Source of the DNA: Saprospiraceae bacterium
GTDB lineage: Bacteria; Bacteroidota; Bacteroidia; Chitinophagales; Saprospiraceae
Assembly: GCA_012031785.1 (NCBI GenBank)
Contig: JAAUTG010000012.1
Span: 1-32,320, forward strand
Direction of reading: 5' to 3'
DNA length: 32,320 bases
A program made the translations under genes and the position numbers. The notes beneath the pieces were generated by a model. The model made no database searches. It was given only the letters and a program-made list of their open reading frames with translations, and was not told the origin of the DNA. Numbering within the stretch: position 1 is the first letter of the stretch; each line of letters opens with the position of its first letter. Positions 1-8,347 of the stretch are shown here, piece after piece.

Positions 1-51
1 AAACAACTCCATTTATTAGGAGATACGTTTCATTTTCAGGAGAGGTAGATC

Positions 52-819
52 TTAATCTATTATGATCGGGTTTGCATAGTACAAGTCGCGCAAATAAGCA
101 ATAGCATCGCGGTCTGCCGGCGTAATAAATGCTTCCAATTCGTTACGGAGTATGCGTCTATCTTTAACAAAAGACTGATATTCAGCTATTTGTTTTGTAA
201 TCGTTGACGTATAATTCTGCATCGCTGATGGATTAACCATGGGGGCTTTTGAAGTGGATTTGATATTTTCTTGTTGGTTGCGTTTTTGGTACTTTTCCCA
301 TTGCTCTTGGTTTAAAATCTCTTTCAATAATTGCTGTTTTTCTGTTTTGTAATCCTGTCCCTTACGTTTTCCTCTGTTAAAAGCCAGTTCCATATCTGCT
401 AACAACTGTGCTTGTTCTCCTGTCACTTTCAAGTAATCGTACACTTTTAAATACATGTCTTTGTAGGTCTTTGCATCTATTTTGTCTTGCTCTGCATTGA
501 TGCCTTCCATAAAATTCAGGTAGTTGGCGCGTTGGGTTTCTGTCAATGTAGCTTCTATTCTGCTGGTCAATGTTTGCGACAGTTGCTGAATAGCTTTTTG
601 ATAATCATCCTTGTACATTAATTGGTCTTCTAGTTTTTTTTCTTGTACACCAATTTCTTGGTTTATTTGCACAATTGCTGCCACTTGTGCTTCACTCACT
701 TGCAGATCTTCCATCATTTCCGCGTTGTAGTAAGGAAAGAAAGAGTAGTCCGTCTGCGCGTAAGCTGCCTTACTGATACATAAAGTCAGTACAATCAATA
801 ATAAAGATGTCCTTCCCAT
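52..819 (-). CDS. Secreted helical protein with LTxxQ-like motifs, function unknown
   Basis: A 255-residue protein when started at the ATG at 819. The ORF track's GTG start at 864 would add 15 residues before the signal peptide. Residues 1-21 (MGRTSLLLIVLTLC...AYAQ) form a signal peptide, so the product is probably periplasmic or surface-associated. The mature part is charged and almost entirely helical. It has LTETQRANYLNF and a similar LNQEQWEKYQK, each opening a helix, which recalls the LTxxQ motifs of the Spy/CpxP periplasmic chaperone and metal-sensor group. This is resemblance only; I cannot name a family firmly. It stands alone: the next gene upstream, the response regulator, ends 424 bp away. 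I see no lipobox or membrane anchor beyond the signal. Confidence 0.75.
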   Translation of the reverse strand: MGRTSLLLIVLTLCISKAAYAQTDYSFFPYYNAEMMEDLQVSEAQVAAIVQINQEIGVQEKKLEDQLMYKDDYQKAIQQLSQTLTSRIEATLTETQRANYLNFMEGINAEQDKIDAKTYKDMYLKVYDYLKVTGEQAQLLADMELAFNRGKRKGQDYKTEKQQLLKEILNQEQWEKYQKRNQQENIKSTSKAPMVNPSAMQNYTSTITKQIAEYQSFVKDRRILRNELEAFITPADRDAIAYLRDLYYANPIIID

Positions 820-864
820 GTTATGGTAAATTTTACTGATTAAAAAATTTAAAAGATAATTCAC

Positions 865-1242
865 ATTAGATTTAGATGAATAAAAAGAGTATTCTGGTGT
901 GTAAAAAGGAAGGAATTTTTTGTTAAATTATGAGTTTGTAACCTATCAACTATCCGTTATAAGCTGATGCTATACATCTAGCTATCTATTTATATAAAAT
1001 TAACTAATTGATAGTAAACGTGTTGTAAAAGTAAATTATTAATTTATCTATTGCTCAATTGCTAACACGTAAAAATTAAAAAATCAAACTATTCCTTTTG
1101 TGGCACATGAGTTTTACTCGCAAACACAAAAGTGTGCGTTCGGAAGATAATTGTTTGTCTTTTCCGATTACTTGTAACGCTAATTTGTTTCGCTTCATAC
1201 ACACATTAAACCATATCCAACGACTTGTCTTTTAACTTTTGT
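865..1242. other. AT-rich intergenic gap
   Basis: This stretch lies between two minus-strand genes. It has no plausible ORF and no clear TAnnTTTG -7 box on the minus strand. A weak stem around 1121-1140 (CGCAAACAC / GTGTGCG) is the only structure noticed. It is neither strong nor followed by a T-run, so it is not called a terminator. Confidence 0.5.
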
Positions 1243-1896
1243 TTAGACTAACCCTTGTTGTACGGCAAACTTTACTAACTCTGTACTTGTGGTAAAATTT
1301 AACTTACGCAAAATATTCTTTCGGTGTGTCTCCACGGTGTGTTTACTAATATATAAATTTTGGCTAATTGCCTGACTCGTCTGTCCTTGACTAATGAGAC
1401 TTAGAATCTCTTTTTCTCGCTTGGAAAGACTAATACACTTTTGAAAATTGTCCTTCAGTACTGGCTTTTTAGGTAATTTAGGCTCTGTCAGGTTTACATT
1501 GCGACCAATACATACTTCATCGTGGTTGAGTATAGTTTGGAGCGCCTGTCTAAACTCATCGGGAGAAGTTGTTTTCAATAAGTACCCATCCACGCCTAGT
1601 CGTAGCACTGCTTTCACTAGAGCAGTCTCGTTGTAAGCAGTATAAGCACAAATCTTCATACTAGGCGCAATGGACTTAATTCTCCTAACCAAAGGTGCAT
1701 ATTCGATGTCAGGTAAATTCAAGTCGAGTAGTAACAAGTCTGTTTTGTGGTGTGCTAGATGCGTTAGGATGTCCTGCCCTGTAAAGGCATGTTGGCAGAA
1801 TTGAAAATTAGGTAGCTTTTCCAGCATGGCTTTTACACCAATTCCAACGATAGGATGGTCGTCCACCAATGCGATGTTTGTATAATTTCTATTCAT
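1243..1896 (-). CDS. NarL/FixJ-type LuxR-family response regulator
   Basis: A 217-residue two-component response regulator. The N-terminal receiver domain (about 6-125) has the acidic pair D12-D13, the phospho-acceptor D58 in LLLLDLNLPD, a switch Thr in CAYTAY, and the conserved Lys in GYLLK. The C-terminal LuxR/GerE helix-turn-helix (about 155-215) reads LSKREKEILSLISQG...SKHTVETHRKNILRKL, the standard DNA-binding signature. Length and order are normal for NarL/FixJ regulators. No histidine kinase is next to it, so it is an orphan in this window and its partner and targets cannot be read from context. The ATG at 1896 fits the receiver start directly. Confidence 0.93.
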   Translation of the reverse strand: MNRNYTNIALVDDHPIVGIGVKAMLEKLPNFQFCQHAFTGQDILTHLAHHKTDLLLLDLNLPDIEYAPLVRRIKSIAPSMKICAYTAYNETALVKAVLRLGVDGYLLKTTSPDEFRQALQTILNHDEVCIGRNVNLTEPKLPKKPVLKDNFQKCISLSKREKEILSLISQGQTSQAISQNLYISKHTVETHRKNILRKLNFTTSTELVKFAVQQGLV

Positions 1897-2134
1897 GGGT
1901 TTGTTTTTTATGGACAGACTTGTACTGTTTGGAGTTTATAAGTTTATACCTTTGTAAGCATATCTCTTTGATAATTAAATAGCTGTCCAAAGCCTATACT
2001 TCTTTTAAAATCCAACAAGAGCTATCTGCCCTACTTAAATCAGCTCTACCTGTATTACGGTATTTTATTCAATCAGGTTTCACTAAAAGGAGAATAATTT
2101 TTTAGCGTTCAAAAAATGGTCAAATGAACGGAAA

Positions 2135-2401
2135 GTGATTCAGAGCAGCATTATACTACACCCAACATTATATAATTTTATTTTTAGCTTAAAAATATAT
2201 TTAAAATTTTATTTTTCGGTAATTTTTATTGAAAAAAAGATATTTATCAATCATGCCTGTATATTTTTAGATATTGGAGGGATAGTGATAGAAAATGATG
2301 TCTTAATTGCTTTTCAAGGTGAGGATAAGTACGAAAATGCGCCCAATCAATCTCCTACGGTTGGTTCTGAAAGTATAATTGTGACTTTTGAATTGAAGTA
2401 A
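2135..2401 (+). pseudogene. Remnant of a hexapeptide-repeat sugar O-acetyltransferase
   Basis: An 88-codon ORF in very AT-rich DNA. Residues 32-59 (about 2228-2311, IFINHACIFLDIGGIVIENDVLIA) match the left-handed beta-helix segment typical of maltose/galactoside O-acetyltransferases, where the family reads roughly N-x-FIN-x-C-x-FLD-x-GGI-x-IEDDVLIGP. The usual upstream third is replaced by low-complexity AT-rich sequence. The downstream part with the catalytic His loop (family ENHP region) and further hexapeptide turns is absent, replaced by an unrelated tail. A working enzyme is therefore not expected. The family match is by eye. The alternative is a short spurious ORF, but the match is long enough that a decayed gene seems likelier. 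Confidence 0.5.
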
Positions 2402-2431
2402 AAGACAATCAAAACCATTCACAACAAACTT

Positions 2432-2476
2432 GAAACGAAAAGAGCGAACCTAATCAGGTTCGCTCTTTTTTGTTTC
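2432..2476. terminator. Strong hairpin terminator, probably bidirectional
   Basis: A near-perfect inverted repeat of about 20 bp per arm (GAAACGAAAAGAGCGAACCT / AGGTTCGCTCTTTTTTGTTTC) around a 4-base loop, with T-rich arms on both strands. It lies 37 bp past the 3' end of tRNA-His on the minus strand and just after the acetyltransferase remnant on the plus strand, so it can end transcription from both sides. Confidence 0.85.
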
Positions 2477-2512
2477 GCCACATGCAAAACTCTATTCTTG
2501 ATTAAAAATTTG

Positions 2513-2587
2513 GGTGAATAATCGGGCTTGAACCGACGACCTCCGGAATCACAATCCGGCGCTCTAACCAACTGAGCTATACTCACC
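2513..2587 (-). tRNA. tRNA-His (GTG anticodon)
   Basis: Read on the minus strand, it runs GGTGAGTATAGCTCAG...GGATTGTGATTCC...GGTTCAAGCC...TATTCACC. The cloverleaf folds with anticodon GTG in a 7-base loop. The gene encodes the histidine-specific extra G-1 at 2587 opposite C73 at 2513, giving an 8-bp acceptor stem with one G-T wobble. The base run after C73 is CAA, so the CCA tail is not encoded and must be added after transcription. The ORF called across this site in the track (2419-2643) is spurious. Confidence 0.97.
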
Positions 2588-2613
2588 ATCAGTATGTTCC
2601 CTGTAACGGACTG

Positions 2614-2643
2614 CAAAGATAAAAAGTTCCTTTGTTTTGTCAA
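2614..2643 (-). promoter_or_regulatory. Bacteroidota-type promoter of tRNA-His
   Basis: On the minus strand there is TTG, exactly 19 bases, then TATCTTTG, a full match to the Bacteroidota -33 / -7 (TAnnTTTG) layout. It lies 26 bp upstream of the tRNA 5' end, giving a short leader. This is the clearest promoter in the window. Confidence 0.8.
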
Positions 2644-2750
2644 TTTTTTGGTAACTTTTTTTGTAATTAAGTGACCTTGCCTGAGCAGTAGGCATTTACA
2701 GATTGCCTGATTTTGGACTTGTAATCAAGCAAAATAAGAAATATTTAATC

Positions 2751-3206
2751 CTACTGCCTTTTGAAAAAGATGTAATCCGAAACTGGTGGATCAACTCCTT
2801 TTTGACGGATTAATAGTGCGACTTGCCCACGGTGGTGGGTAGAATGGTTGATTACGTGCATCAGAATTTCGTGCAACTGGTTTTGATACAGTTGCCCTTT
2901 TGTGTTTCTATACACCACTAACTGATTGGCTGGAATCAAATCAGATTCTAACAACTGAAAAGTTTTTTGGTGTAAGTTTTTGTTCAAAGCGCGCATCTCT
3001 GCGGGCAAGTGAACATCCCAAATGCCATGCTCGTAAGTTTCTTTTAAAATTCTGCTCAACCAAATATGATGTGTGTTCAATAAATGACTCATCAATTCAT
3101 CTGCTCGGTCTGGAGCTTCCTCGTCGCTTTGTAATGAACGGATGAAAAGCTCGTTCATTTGTTGATTGTACTCAAATAAATCTTGAAATAATTCGCTTAG
3201 TATCAT
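2751..3206 (-). CDS. DinB-like metal-binding four-helix protein
   Basis: A 151-residue protein of the DinB/YfiT four-helix-bundle superfamily. The expected metal-binding histidines are present: one in THHIWLSRI (H46/H47) and the HxxxH pair H121 and H125 in NHSTHHRGQVALLIRQKG. The ending PPVSDYIFF is also typical. Known members include thiol-dependent transferases and damage-inducible proteins, but many have no assigned substrate and none can be given here. It starts 10 bp after the stop of the FG-GAP gene on the same strand and so is probably the last gene of the MOSC / FG-GAP / DinB operon. It has no signal peptide, so it is cytoplasmic. Confidence 0.9.
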   Translation of the reverse strand: MILSELFQDLFEYNQQMNELFIRSLQSDEEAPDRADELMSHLLNTHHIWLSRILKETYEHGIWDVHLPAEMRALNKNLHQKTFQLLESDLIPANQLVVYRNTKGQLYQNQLHEILMHVINHSTHHRGQVALLIRQKGVDPPVSDYIFFKRQ

Positions 3207-3216
3207 AATTTATGAA

Positions 3217-4977
3217 TCATTTTGGTTCTTTAACCACTATTTTCGCTACACCCAAGTTCTGACGCTTGGTATGCAAAGATACAAAATACACGCCTTTCGG
3301 TAAATTTTCCAATTCTAAATGATATTCTTTATTCCAACTTGATGGTATATTTTTTTGCTGCACCACTTGACCTAAAATATTCGTACAAGTCAATACAATA
3401 TAGTCTGCTTGTTCAACATCTTGAAAGTCATGGAGTTGAACGTAAATACTACCCAAAGTAGGGTTAGGAAAAACTCGAAATGCCACCTTTTGTTCGGGGT
3501 GTAAAACTTGATTAATCAAAGGGCTTGCAGTATTGCCATCTCTGGTGTTATTGCCTTTGTAAGTATGCCACCAAACCCTATCTGGATTAAACGCTGCGGA
3601 AAGCGGATACACATTAACATACGCAGAATCTGGGGCTGCACCGAAATTTTGCGTATAACTCAACACTACCAAATCCATCAACTGGTCGCCATTTACATCT
3701 CCTATGCAAACCCCATTCATATAAGTCCAGCCGTTTGGTCGCAAAGGGAAATTGGGTACTTCGCCTGTTCCATCCAATTCGTAAGCATGAATAAACCCTT
3801 TGCCCGTAGCTACTTCAAAAATATTACTTCCAAAAATAAGCTCTGGTGCTTTATCATCATCCACATCCGCCACTGCAATAATACCTTCTAAGCCACCTGT
3901 TTTTACAATAGGAAAACCATCCAGTAAACTGCCATCTGCTCGCCAAGCGTACAGCATTTCATCTGCTTCTCCTCCGTTTGGACGGCTCATCAAGATGAGT
4001 GGTTCGTCTTCATAGTCAATAATCGTAGGCGTGGAGTAAGTCCAACTATTTTCTACTACTGGTTTTTTCCATTCCTCCAAATACTCACCTCTGCCATTTC
4101 TCGCAAAATATTCAGGGAAATCGCCATGCCCAGCCGCTACTATCTCCAAACCTATATTCCTGTCCAAGTCTCTTAAAATAGGCGATTGATAGCTATACCT
4201 CAAACCTTCTACTTGTTTAGGAAATCCCGTTTGAAGCGTCCCATCCAGGTTTAACACATACTGCGATTGGGTGGAAAAAACTATAATTTCTAATGCTCCA
4301 TCTCCATCCACATCTCCCACTGAGGGCGTTACAGCAGGAGTTCTATCTAAGGATATTGGGAAATTAGGATGAAAAGAAGTTCCATCCATGCGCAAAGCGT
4401 GAATTTTTCCTGCTGGCGACACTCGCTCACACACTATAATTTCCATCTTTCCATCACCATCCAAATCAGCCAGCGTAGGAGCAGAAAGCATCCAATGGTT
4501 GTCAAAATTCAACGGGAAGTTGGGTAAATCTATACCTTTATCATCGGTTAAGTACAACCTTCCTGGTAAAGTTCCGCCAGTGTTCCACGCAATTTCTAAG
4601 CGACCATCGCCGTCCATATCCGCTACGCTTGGTGGATAAATAGCAACGCCTATGATTGGTTTTTCCCAAACCAAACCTTGTGCTGAAAATACGTACATCG
4701 TTTGATTTACACCAACAATAATTTCGTCTGTGCCATCGCCATCCAAATCTGCTAAAGTAAGGTTACGAAAGTTTTTAAACGTACTGTTGGCAAGAATGTG
4801 CTTTGGAAAGCCAGTTAATTGTGGTAAGTCTGCTCCATTTTTTTCTATTTGACCATCCACTAAGATGGGTTGGGTGATAATTGTACCATCCTGTTGCACA
4901 AAGGCTTGTAGATACTGTCCTTGTGATTTAAAATAAAAAGTGGCAATTAGTGTTAAAATTAATACAATATTTTTCAT
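3217..4977 (-). CDS. Secreted FG-GAP/VCBS repeat protein with T9SS sorting domain
   Basis: A 586-residue exported protein. A signal peptide (MKNIVLILTLIATFYFKSQGQ) is followed by about seven FG-GAP/VCBS blades, each with a calcium-binding loop such as DLDGDGTDEIIVG, DMDGDGRLEIAW, DLDGDGKMEIIV, DVDGDGALEIIV and DVNGDQLMDLVV, predicting a beta-propeller like the integrin alpha head. The last ~80 residues (FPNPTLGSIYVQL...LTCTNILGQVV...LPKGVYFVSL...KIVVK) are a type A T9SS C-terminal domain, so it should be moved across the outer membrane and attached to the surface or released by PorU/PorV, which are encoded at the far end of this window. Its ATG overlaps the MOSC stop codon by 4 bp (ATGA), implying translational coupling. 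The ligand is unknown; adhesion or polymer binding is a guess from fold. Confidence 0.9.
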   Translation of the reverse strand: MKNIVLILTLIATFYFKSQGQYLQAFVQQDGTIITQPILVDGQIEKNGADLPQLTGFPKHILANSTFKNFRNLTLADLDGDGTDEIIVGVNQTMYVFSAQGLVWEKPIIGVAIYPPSVADMDGDGRLEIAWNTGGTLPGRLYLTDDKGIDLPNFPLNFDNHWMLSAPTLADLDGDGKMEIIVCERVSPAGKIHALRMDGTSFHPNFPISLDRTPAVTPSVGDVDGDGALEIIVFSTQSQYVLNLDGTLQTGFPKQVEGLRYSYQSPILRDLDRNIGLEIVAAGHGDFPEYFARNGRGEYLEEWKKPVVENSWTYSTPTIIDYEDEPLILMSRPNGGEADEMLYAWRADGSLLDGFPIVKTGGLEGIIAVADVDDDKAPELIFGSNIFEVATGKGFIHAYELDGTGEVPNFPLRPNGWTYMNGVCIGDVNGDQLMDLVVLSYTQNFGAAPDSAYVNVYPLSAAFNPDRVWWHTYKGNNTRDGNTASPLINQVLHPEQKVAFRVFPNPTLGSIYVQLHDFQDVEQADYIVLTCTNILGQVVQQKNIPSSWNKEYHLELENLPKGVYFVSLHTKRQNLGVAKIVVKEPK

Positions 4978-5471
4978 GGTAATTCCATTTTTACGCTATC
5001 TCCAATCTTGATGCTGCCACCATGAAGCACTTTTGCCGTCATGCCACCATGTCCACGCATAGCGCTGTATCCGCCTGCGCCTAAATTTTCTTCCATGCGC
5101 GAACAAGGATGGCATTGCCCTGTGATGGATAGTAATACCTCATCTCCAATCCTAACTACTTGGTCTTTGAGTGCCAAAAGGTTAATTCCAGCAACGACGA
5201 TGTTGCGTCGAAGCAGTTTAGGGTCTAAGTTTTCAATACCCATAATGTTTTCAACCACTTGTAAGTGTTCGGCTTGAATAAGTGTCACCATGCGGTTGCC
5301 ATCTGTTTTGCTGTAATGGTCGTTTTCAAGTCCTTTTTCTATCGTGACTTCGACTGCTGACACCTCGACTAATGGACCACGCTTAATAGGTCGTACACCT
5401 ATCCACTGAACTGTACCAATTTGTGGGATATGCTGCATTAATTCTTTTAACGTGCTTGGTGCGAAGGACAT
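4974..5471 (-). CDS. MOSC-domain protein
   Basis: A 165-residue single MOSC (molybdenum cofactor sulfurase C-terminal) domain. Visible marks are the early GVRPIKRGPLVEV, the LRRNIVVAGINLLAL strand, the conserved cysteines C120 and C123 in GQCHPCSRMEENLGAGGYSAMRGHGGMTAKVL, and the ending GGSIKIGDSV. MOSC proteins carry sulfur or bind molybdenum cofactor; YiiM- and YuaD-like stand-alone members take part in detoxification of N-hydroxylated bases. The exact substrate here is not deducible. It is the first gene of a minus-strand operon: its stop overlaps the start of the FG-GAP gene by 4 bp. It has no signal peptide, so coupling to a secreted protein is unexpected. Confidence 0.92.
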   Translation of the reverse strand: MSFAPSTLKELMQHIPQIGTVQWIGVRPIKRGPLVEVSAVEVTIEKGLENDHYSKTDGNRMVTLIQAEHLQVVENIMGIENLDPKLLRRNIVVAGINLLALKDQVVRIGDEVLLSITGQCHPCSRMEENLGAGGYSAMRGHGGMTAKVLHGGSIKIGDSVKMELP

Positions 5472-5561
5472 ATAGCAAAAGTTAGATGAAAAAATAAATG
5501 AGTTATGAGTTATTTGTGTAGTAATGAATAAGTTGCGAAAGTGAACTGATGTTCTTTATTA

Positions 5562-5569
5562 CAAAAGTA
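5562..5569 (-). promoter_or_regulatory. -7 box for the MOSC operon
   Basis: TACTTTTG on the minus strand matches TAnnTTTG and lies 91 bp before the MOSC start codon, with no other gene between. The -33 element is unclear (an ATTG lies upstream at a shorter spacing than usual). Confidence 0.4.
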
Positions 5570-5671
5570 AAGATTATTTTTCAATTATTAACTACACTAG
5601 TAATTTACTGATGTGATGTGATTGATTTTTTGGTTTTTAGCTGTCCCAAGCAAGTAAAGACCAATAGATTA

Positions 5672-6645
5672 CTATTTCTTCCGTTCTGTTACAAAATTTA
5701 CTAATTGCTCCATCGCTTCTCTGGCAGGGGAAAACGGGAACTGATGCAGCATCGCAAAAGCATCTTTTTTGTATTGATACATAGCTTGTTGTGTGTATTC
5801 GATTCCGCCACTTTGAAGCACGAAATCAATTACTTCTCTTACTTTGTCAGGCTTCGTATTGTGTCGTTTTATCAGATAGATAATGTGTCGTTTTTGGCTG
5901 GCGGAGGCTTTTTCTAATGCATAAATGAGTGGTAGCGTCATCTTTTTTTCCTTAATATCTATGCCCAATGGTTTTCCTACATCGTCTGTACCGTAATCAA
6001 ATAAGTCGTCCTTGATTTGAAAGGCAATACCAATTTTTTCTCCAAATTGGTGCATTGCGCGTATAATTTCCTCGTCATTCGTCACCGAAGCTGCGCCAGC
6101 CGCACAAGCAGACGCAATCAATGAGGCAGTTTTACTTTTTATCACATCATAGTATATCTTTTCTTTAATATCTAAGCGTCTAGCCTTTTCCATTTGTAGT
6201 AATTCGCCTTCACTCATAGCTTGCACAGCTTCTGACATAATTTCCAATAAGCGAAATTGTTTCTGCTTCAGCGCAATGAGCAAACCTTGGGAAAGTAGGT
6301 AATCACCTACTAATACTGCGATTTTATTTTCCAAAGTGCGTTGATAGAAAAGAAACCGCGTCGCTCGTAAGAATCATCTACCACATCGTCATGCACCAAA
6401 CTAGCAGTGTGGAGCAGTTCAATCATAGCTGCGCCCACGTAAGTCGCTTCATTGATATGACCACAAATTTTAGCTGCCAAGAAAACGAACATGGGACGGA
6501 CTTGTTTTCCTTTCCTTTTTACGATATAGTAGGTGATACGATCAAGCAAAGGAACTTTACTTTTCATAGCACTTCTAAAGTAGTGCTCAAATTCGTCAAG
6601 TTCCTTTTCTATGGGAGACTTAATGTTGTTTAACGTTTTTGTCAT
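5672..6645 (-). CDS. All-trans polyprenyl diphosphate synthase (one frameshift)
   Basis: Two ORFs (6310-6645 and 5672-6334) are the N- and C-terminal parts of one trans-prenyltransferase, 324 residues after correction. It condenses isopentenyl diphosphate onto an allylic primer; the long product would feed menaquinone side chains, which is inferred. The N-part has GKQVRP (about 46-51) and the first Asp-rich motif, D86-D87-x-x-D90 in LVHDDVVDDSYERRG. The C-part has DxxKSKTASLIA and the second Asp-rich motif FQIKDDLFDYGTDD, followed by KPLGIDIKEKKMTLPLI. The break is at 6327-6330: reading five As instead of four gives ...INALWKNKIAVLVGDYLLSQG, as in the family. The lack of any other lesion and the likely essential role favour a sequencing error over true loss. 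The chain length cannot be read, so no symbol is given. Confidence 0.9.
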
Positions 6646-6953
6646 AGAAACTAACTTTGTTTTGCTGGCTTGAAACAGGTTTGTGAAAAAAGACTAATTA
6701 ATTGACAGATTAGCTACCACAAATCAACAAAACTTTACTTTATTCAGACAAATTATTTGACTTAAAGTTTCATTACTTACAGAATCTTCTGAAAGTAAGT
6801 GGATTTTGATCAATAATTGATATATGAAAATAATAGAACAAAGTTCTAATAAATTTGATAGAAATAAATCCTTATTTTGCAAATTAGTCGCCTAAATGTA
6901 GGTAGATACGAAATTAAGAAACCATTTGCTGGATGCAAGTTAGCTATTAGTTC

Positions 6954-7124
6954 ATGTTGCGCGGCTGGTTATTTGGTTACTTGTTTGTGAAGTTATTTGG
7001 TGGGATTCTATTTTTTAATCTTCCAAACGATTCAATACCAAGCAACTAAAGATTAACTGCTTAACCTTAGCTTCTAATCCTATTGACAAATGACCAAAGG
7101 ATAAATAACCAGTTGCGTAACCTC
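6954..7124. repeat. Palindromic intergenic repeat, copy 1 (GCAACTGG subtype)
   Basis: About 171 bp with imperfect inverted ends: left ATGTTGCGCGGCTGGTTATTTGG, right (as reverse complement) TGAGGTTACGCAACTGGTTATTTATCC. Inside the right half, the order ...TTTG...GGATTAGAAGCTAAG is shared with the half copy beside porV (27125-27189). It fills much of the 629-bp gap between the divergent polyprenyl synthase and DUF6427 genes. The rest of that gap (6646-6953, 7125-7226) is AT-rich with no supported gene. Confidence 0.65.
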
Positions 7125-7226
7125 AGTTGTTAAGTCTTTGATGGTTTGCTTAAAGAAAACAAGCAACTATCTATTAAAAAGACGTATAAAGTGTAGGCGT
7201 GTTGAAATAGGTTTTTGTTGAGTATC

Positions 7227-7252
7227 ATGGTACTAGTTGATACCATTTTTTT
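7227..7252 (+). terminator. Possible small hairpin with T-run before the DUF6427 gene
   Basis: ATGGTA, an 8-base loop and TACCAT, followed by a run of seven Ts, 23 bp before the DUF6427 start codon. The shape is that of a weak intrinsic terminator or attenuator. The stem is only 6 bp, so it may be chance. Confidence 0.3.
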
Positions 7253-7274
7253 AAAAAATTGATGCAATATAATC

Positions 7275-8269
7275 GTGTTATCATTATTCAGAACGAATCA
7301 AATTTTGGGAAGTTTATCTTTCTTGTTTTATCTTTTTATAATAAGAGGAAGTGTTTTTATATTTCCCACTCAACTGACTTGGGAGCCTACTCAAATGGGA
7401 ATTTTGGGCTTAGAAACGTGGAAATTACTTCAACCACAACCGCTTTGGATTAAAGATTTGATGGCTTGTGTATTCATTTTTGCGCAAGCGGTCGGTATCA
7501 GTTATGTGTTGAGGAAACACCGAATTTTAAATGAGGATATTTTGCTGCCAGGCGCGTTATATTTGCTAGTTGCTTCTGCAATACCTGTATTCCTTCATCT
7601 TTCACCTTTACTAATCGCTACTACTTTTATTTTAGTTGCCATAGATCAATTTATGGCAACTTATCGCATACCAGCTTGTGAAGCCTATCTTTTTAACACT
7701 GGATTCTGGATCGGATTGGCAAGTTTGTTTTATTTTTCCAGTATCGCACTAGTGCTATTAGCTATTTTTGGACTAGGTTCTTTGAGGGCGTGGAAATTCA
7801 AAGAAGTAATCATTCTCTTGAGTGGCGTATTTGTAATTTATTTACTTGTTGGTGTCTATTGGTTTTGGATAGATGGCTTTGATTACTTTTGGACGAATCA
7901 TTTCTTGAATAATATCAGTTTGTTCAGTTTCAAGGGTATTCAAGATATGAACACATTTATTTCATTGGGCATAATGTCTTTTTTACTATTAGCTGTATTG
8001 TTTGGCTACTTTGGTTTAATGCAAACCAAGACTATTCAATTTCAAAAAAAGATAGGGGTGCTGTATTTTGTATTATTTGTGAGCCTATTTTCTATTGGTT
8101 TTCAAGCCAATGTTGATTTAGGGCATTTGTATATTTTAACTTTTACCCATCGGAATTTTTGTTAGGTTTACTTTTGAAAGAGATGCGTTCCTCCAATGCA
8201 GAGGTTTTTCATCTATTTTTATTGTTGATGATATTGATTTGGCAGGCGCGTCCTTTCTGGATGAATTGA
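7275..8269 (+). CDS. DUF6427-like integral membrane protein (one frameshift)
   Basis: A polytopic inner-membrane protein of 331 residues after correction, with roughly eight to ten hydrophobic spans. It begins LSLFRTNQILGSL at a GTG, the first in-frame start after a stop, and this opening (short hydrophilic [IL]xLFR.N then a membrane span) is typical of the Bacteroidota-restricted DUF6427 family. No function is known. The ORF track stops at 8165 with ...LTFTHRNFC. Adding one C at about 8151 (CATCGG to CATCCGG) restores THPEFLLGLLLKEMRSSNAEVFHLFLLLMILIWQ and a stop at 8267-8269. The exact C-terminus is less certain than the rest. It lies 78 bp before purQ on the same strand and may be co-transcribed with it. 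Confidence 0.75.
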
Positions 8270-8347
8270 GTTTTTCGTTCTTTTGTATTGGCGTTTGCAG
8301 AATAGGAAAACTCCAATGTGTTTCGTTCAAATAAAATTACGGTTTAC

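Noticed and set aside
1448-1636. Plus-strand ORF inside the response regulator, and similar opposite-strand ORFs under other genes (for example 3508-4015, 10456-10794, 17640-18189)
   Set aside because: They lie fully antisense to well-supported genes, with no domain or start signal of their own.
1947-1954. Plus-strand TACCTTTG upstream of the acetyltransferase remnant
   Set aside because: It matches the -7 box but sits about 190 bp from any plus-strand ORF, and that ORF is decayed, so it was not called a promoter.
2419-2643. ORF of 74 codons on the minus strand
   Set aside because: It runs straight through tRNA-His and its terminator; it is a shadow.
6646-7274. A CRISPR array or insertion sequence in the larger gaps
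   Set aside because: Repeats are dispersed palindromes, not regularly spaced direct repeats, and no transposase or Cas-like ORF is present anywhere in the window.
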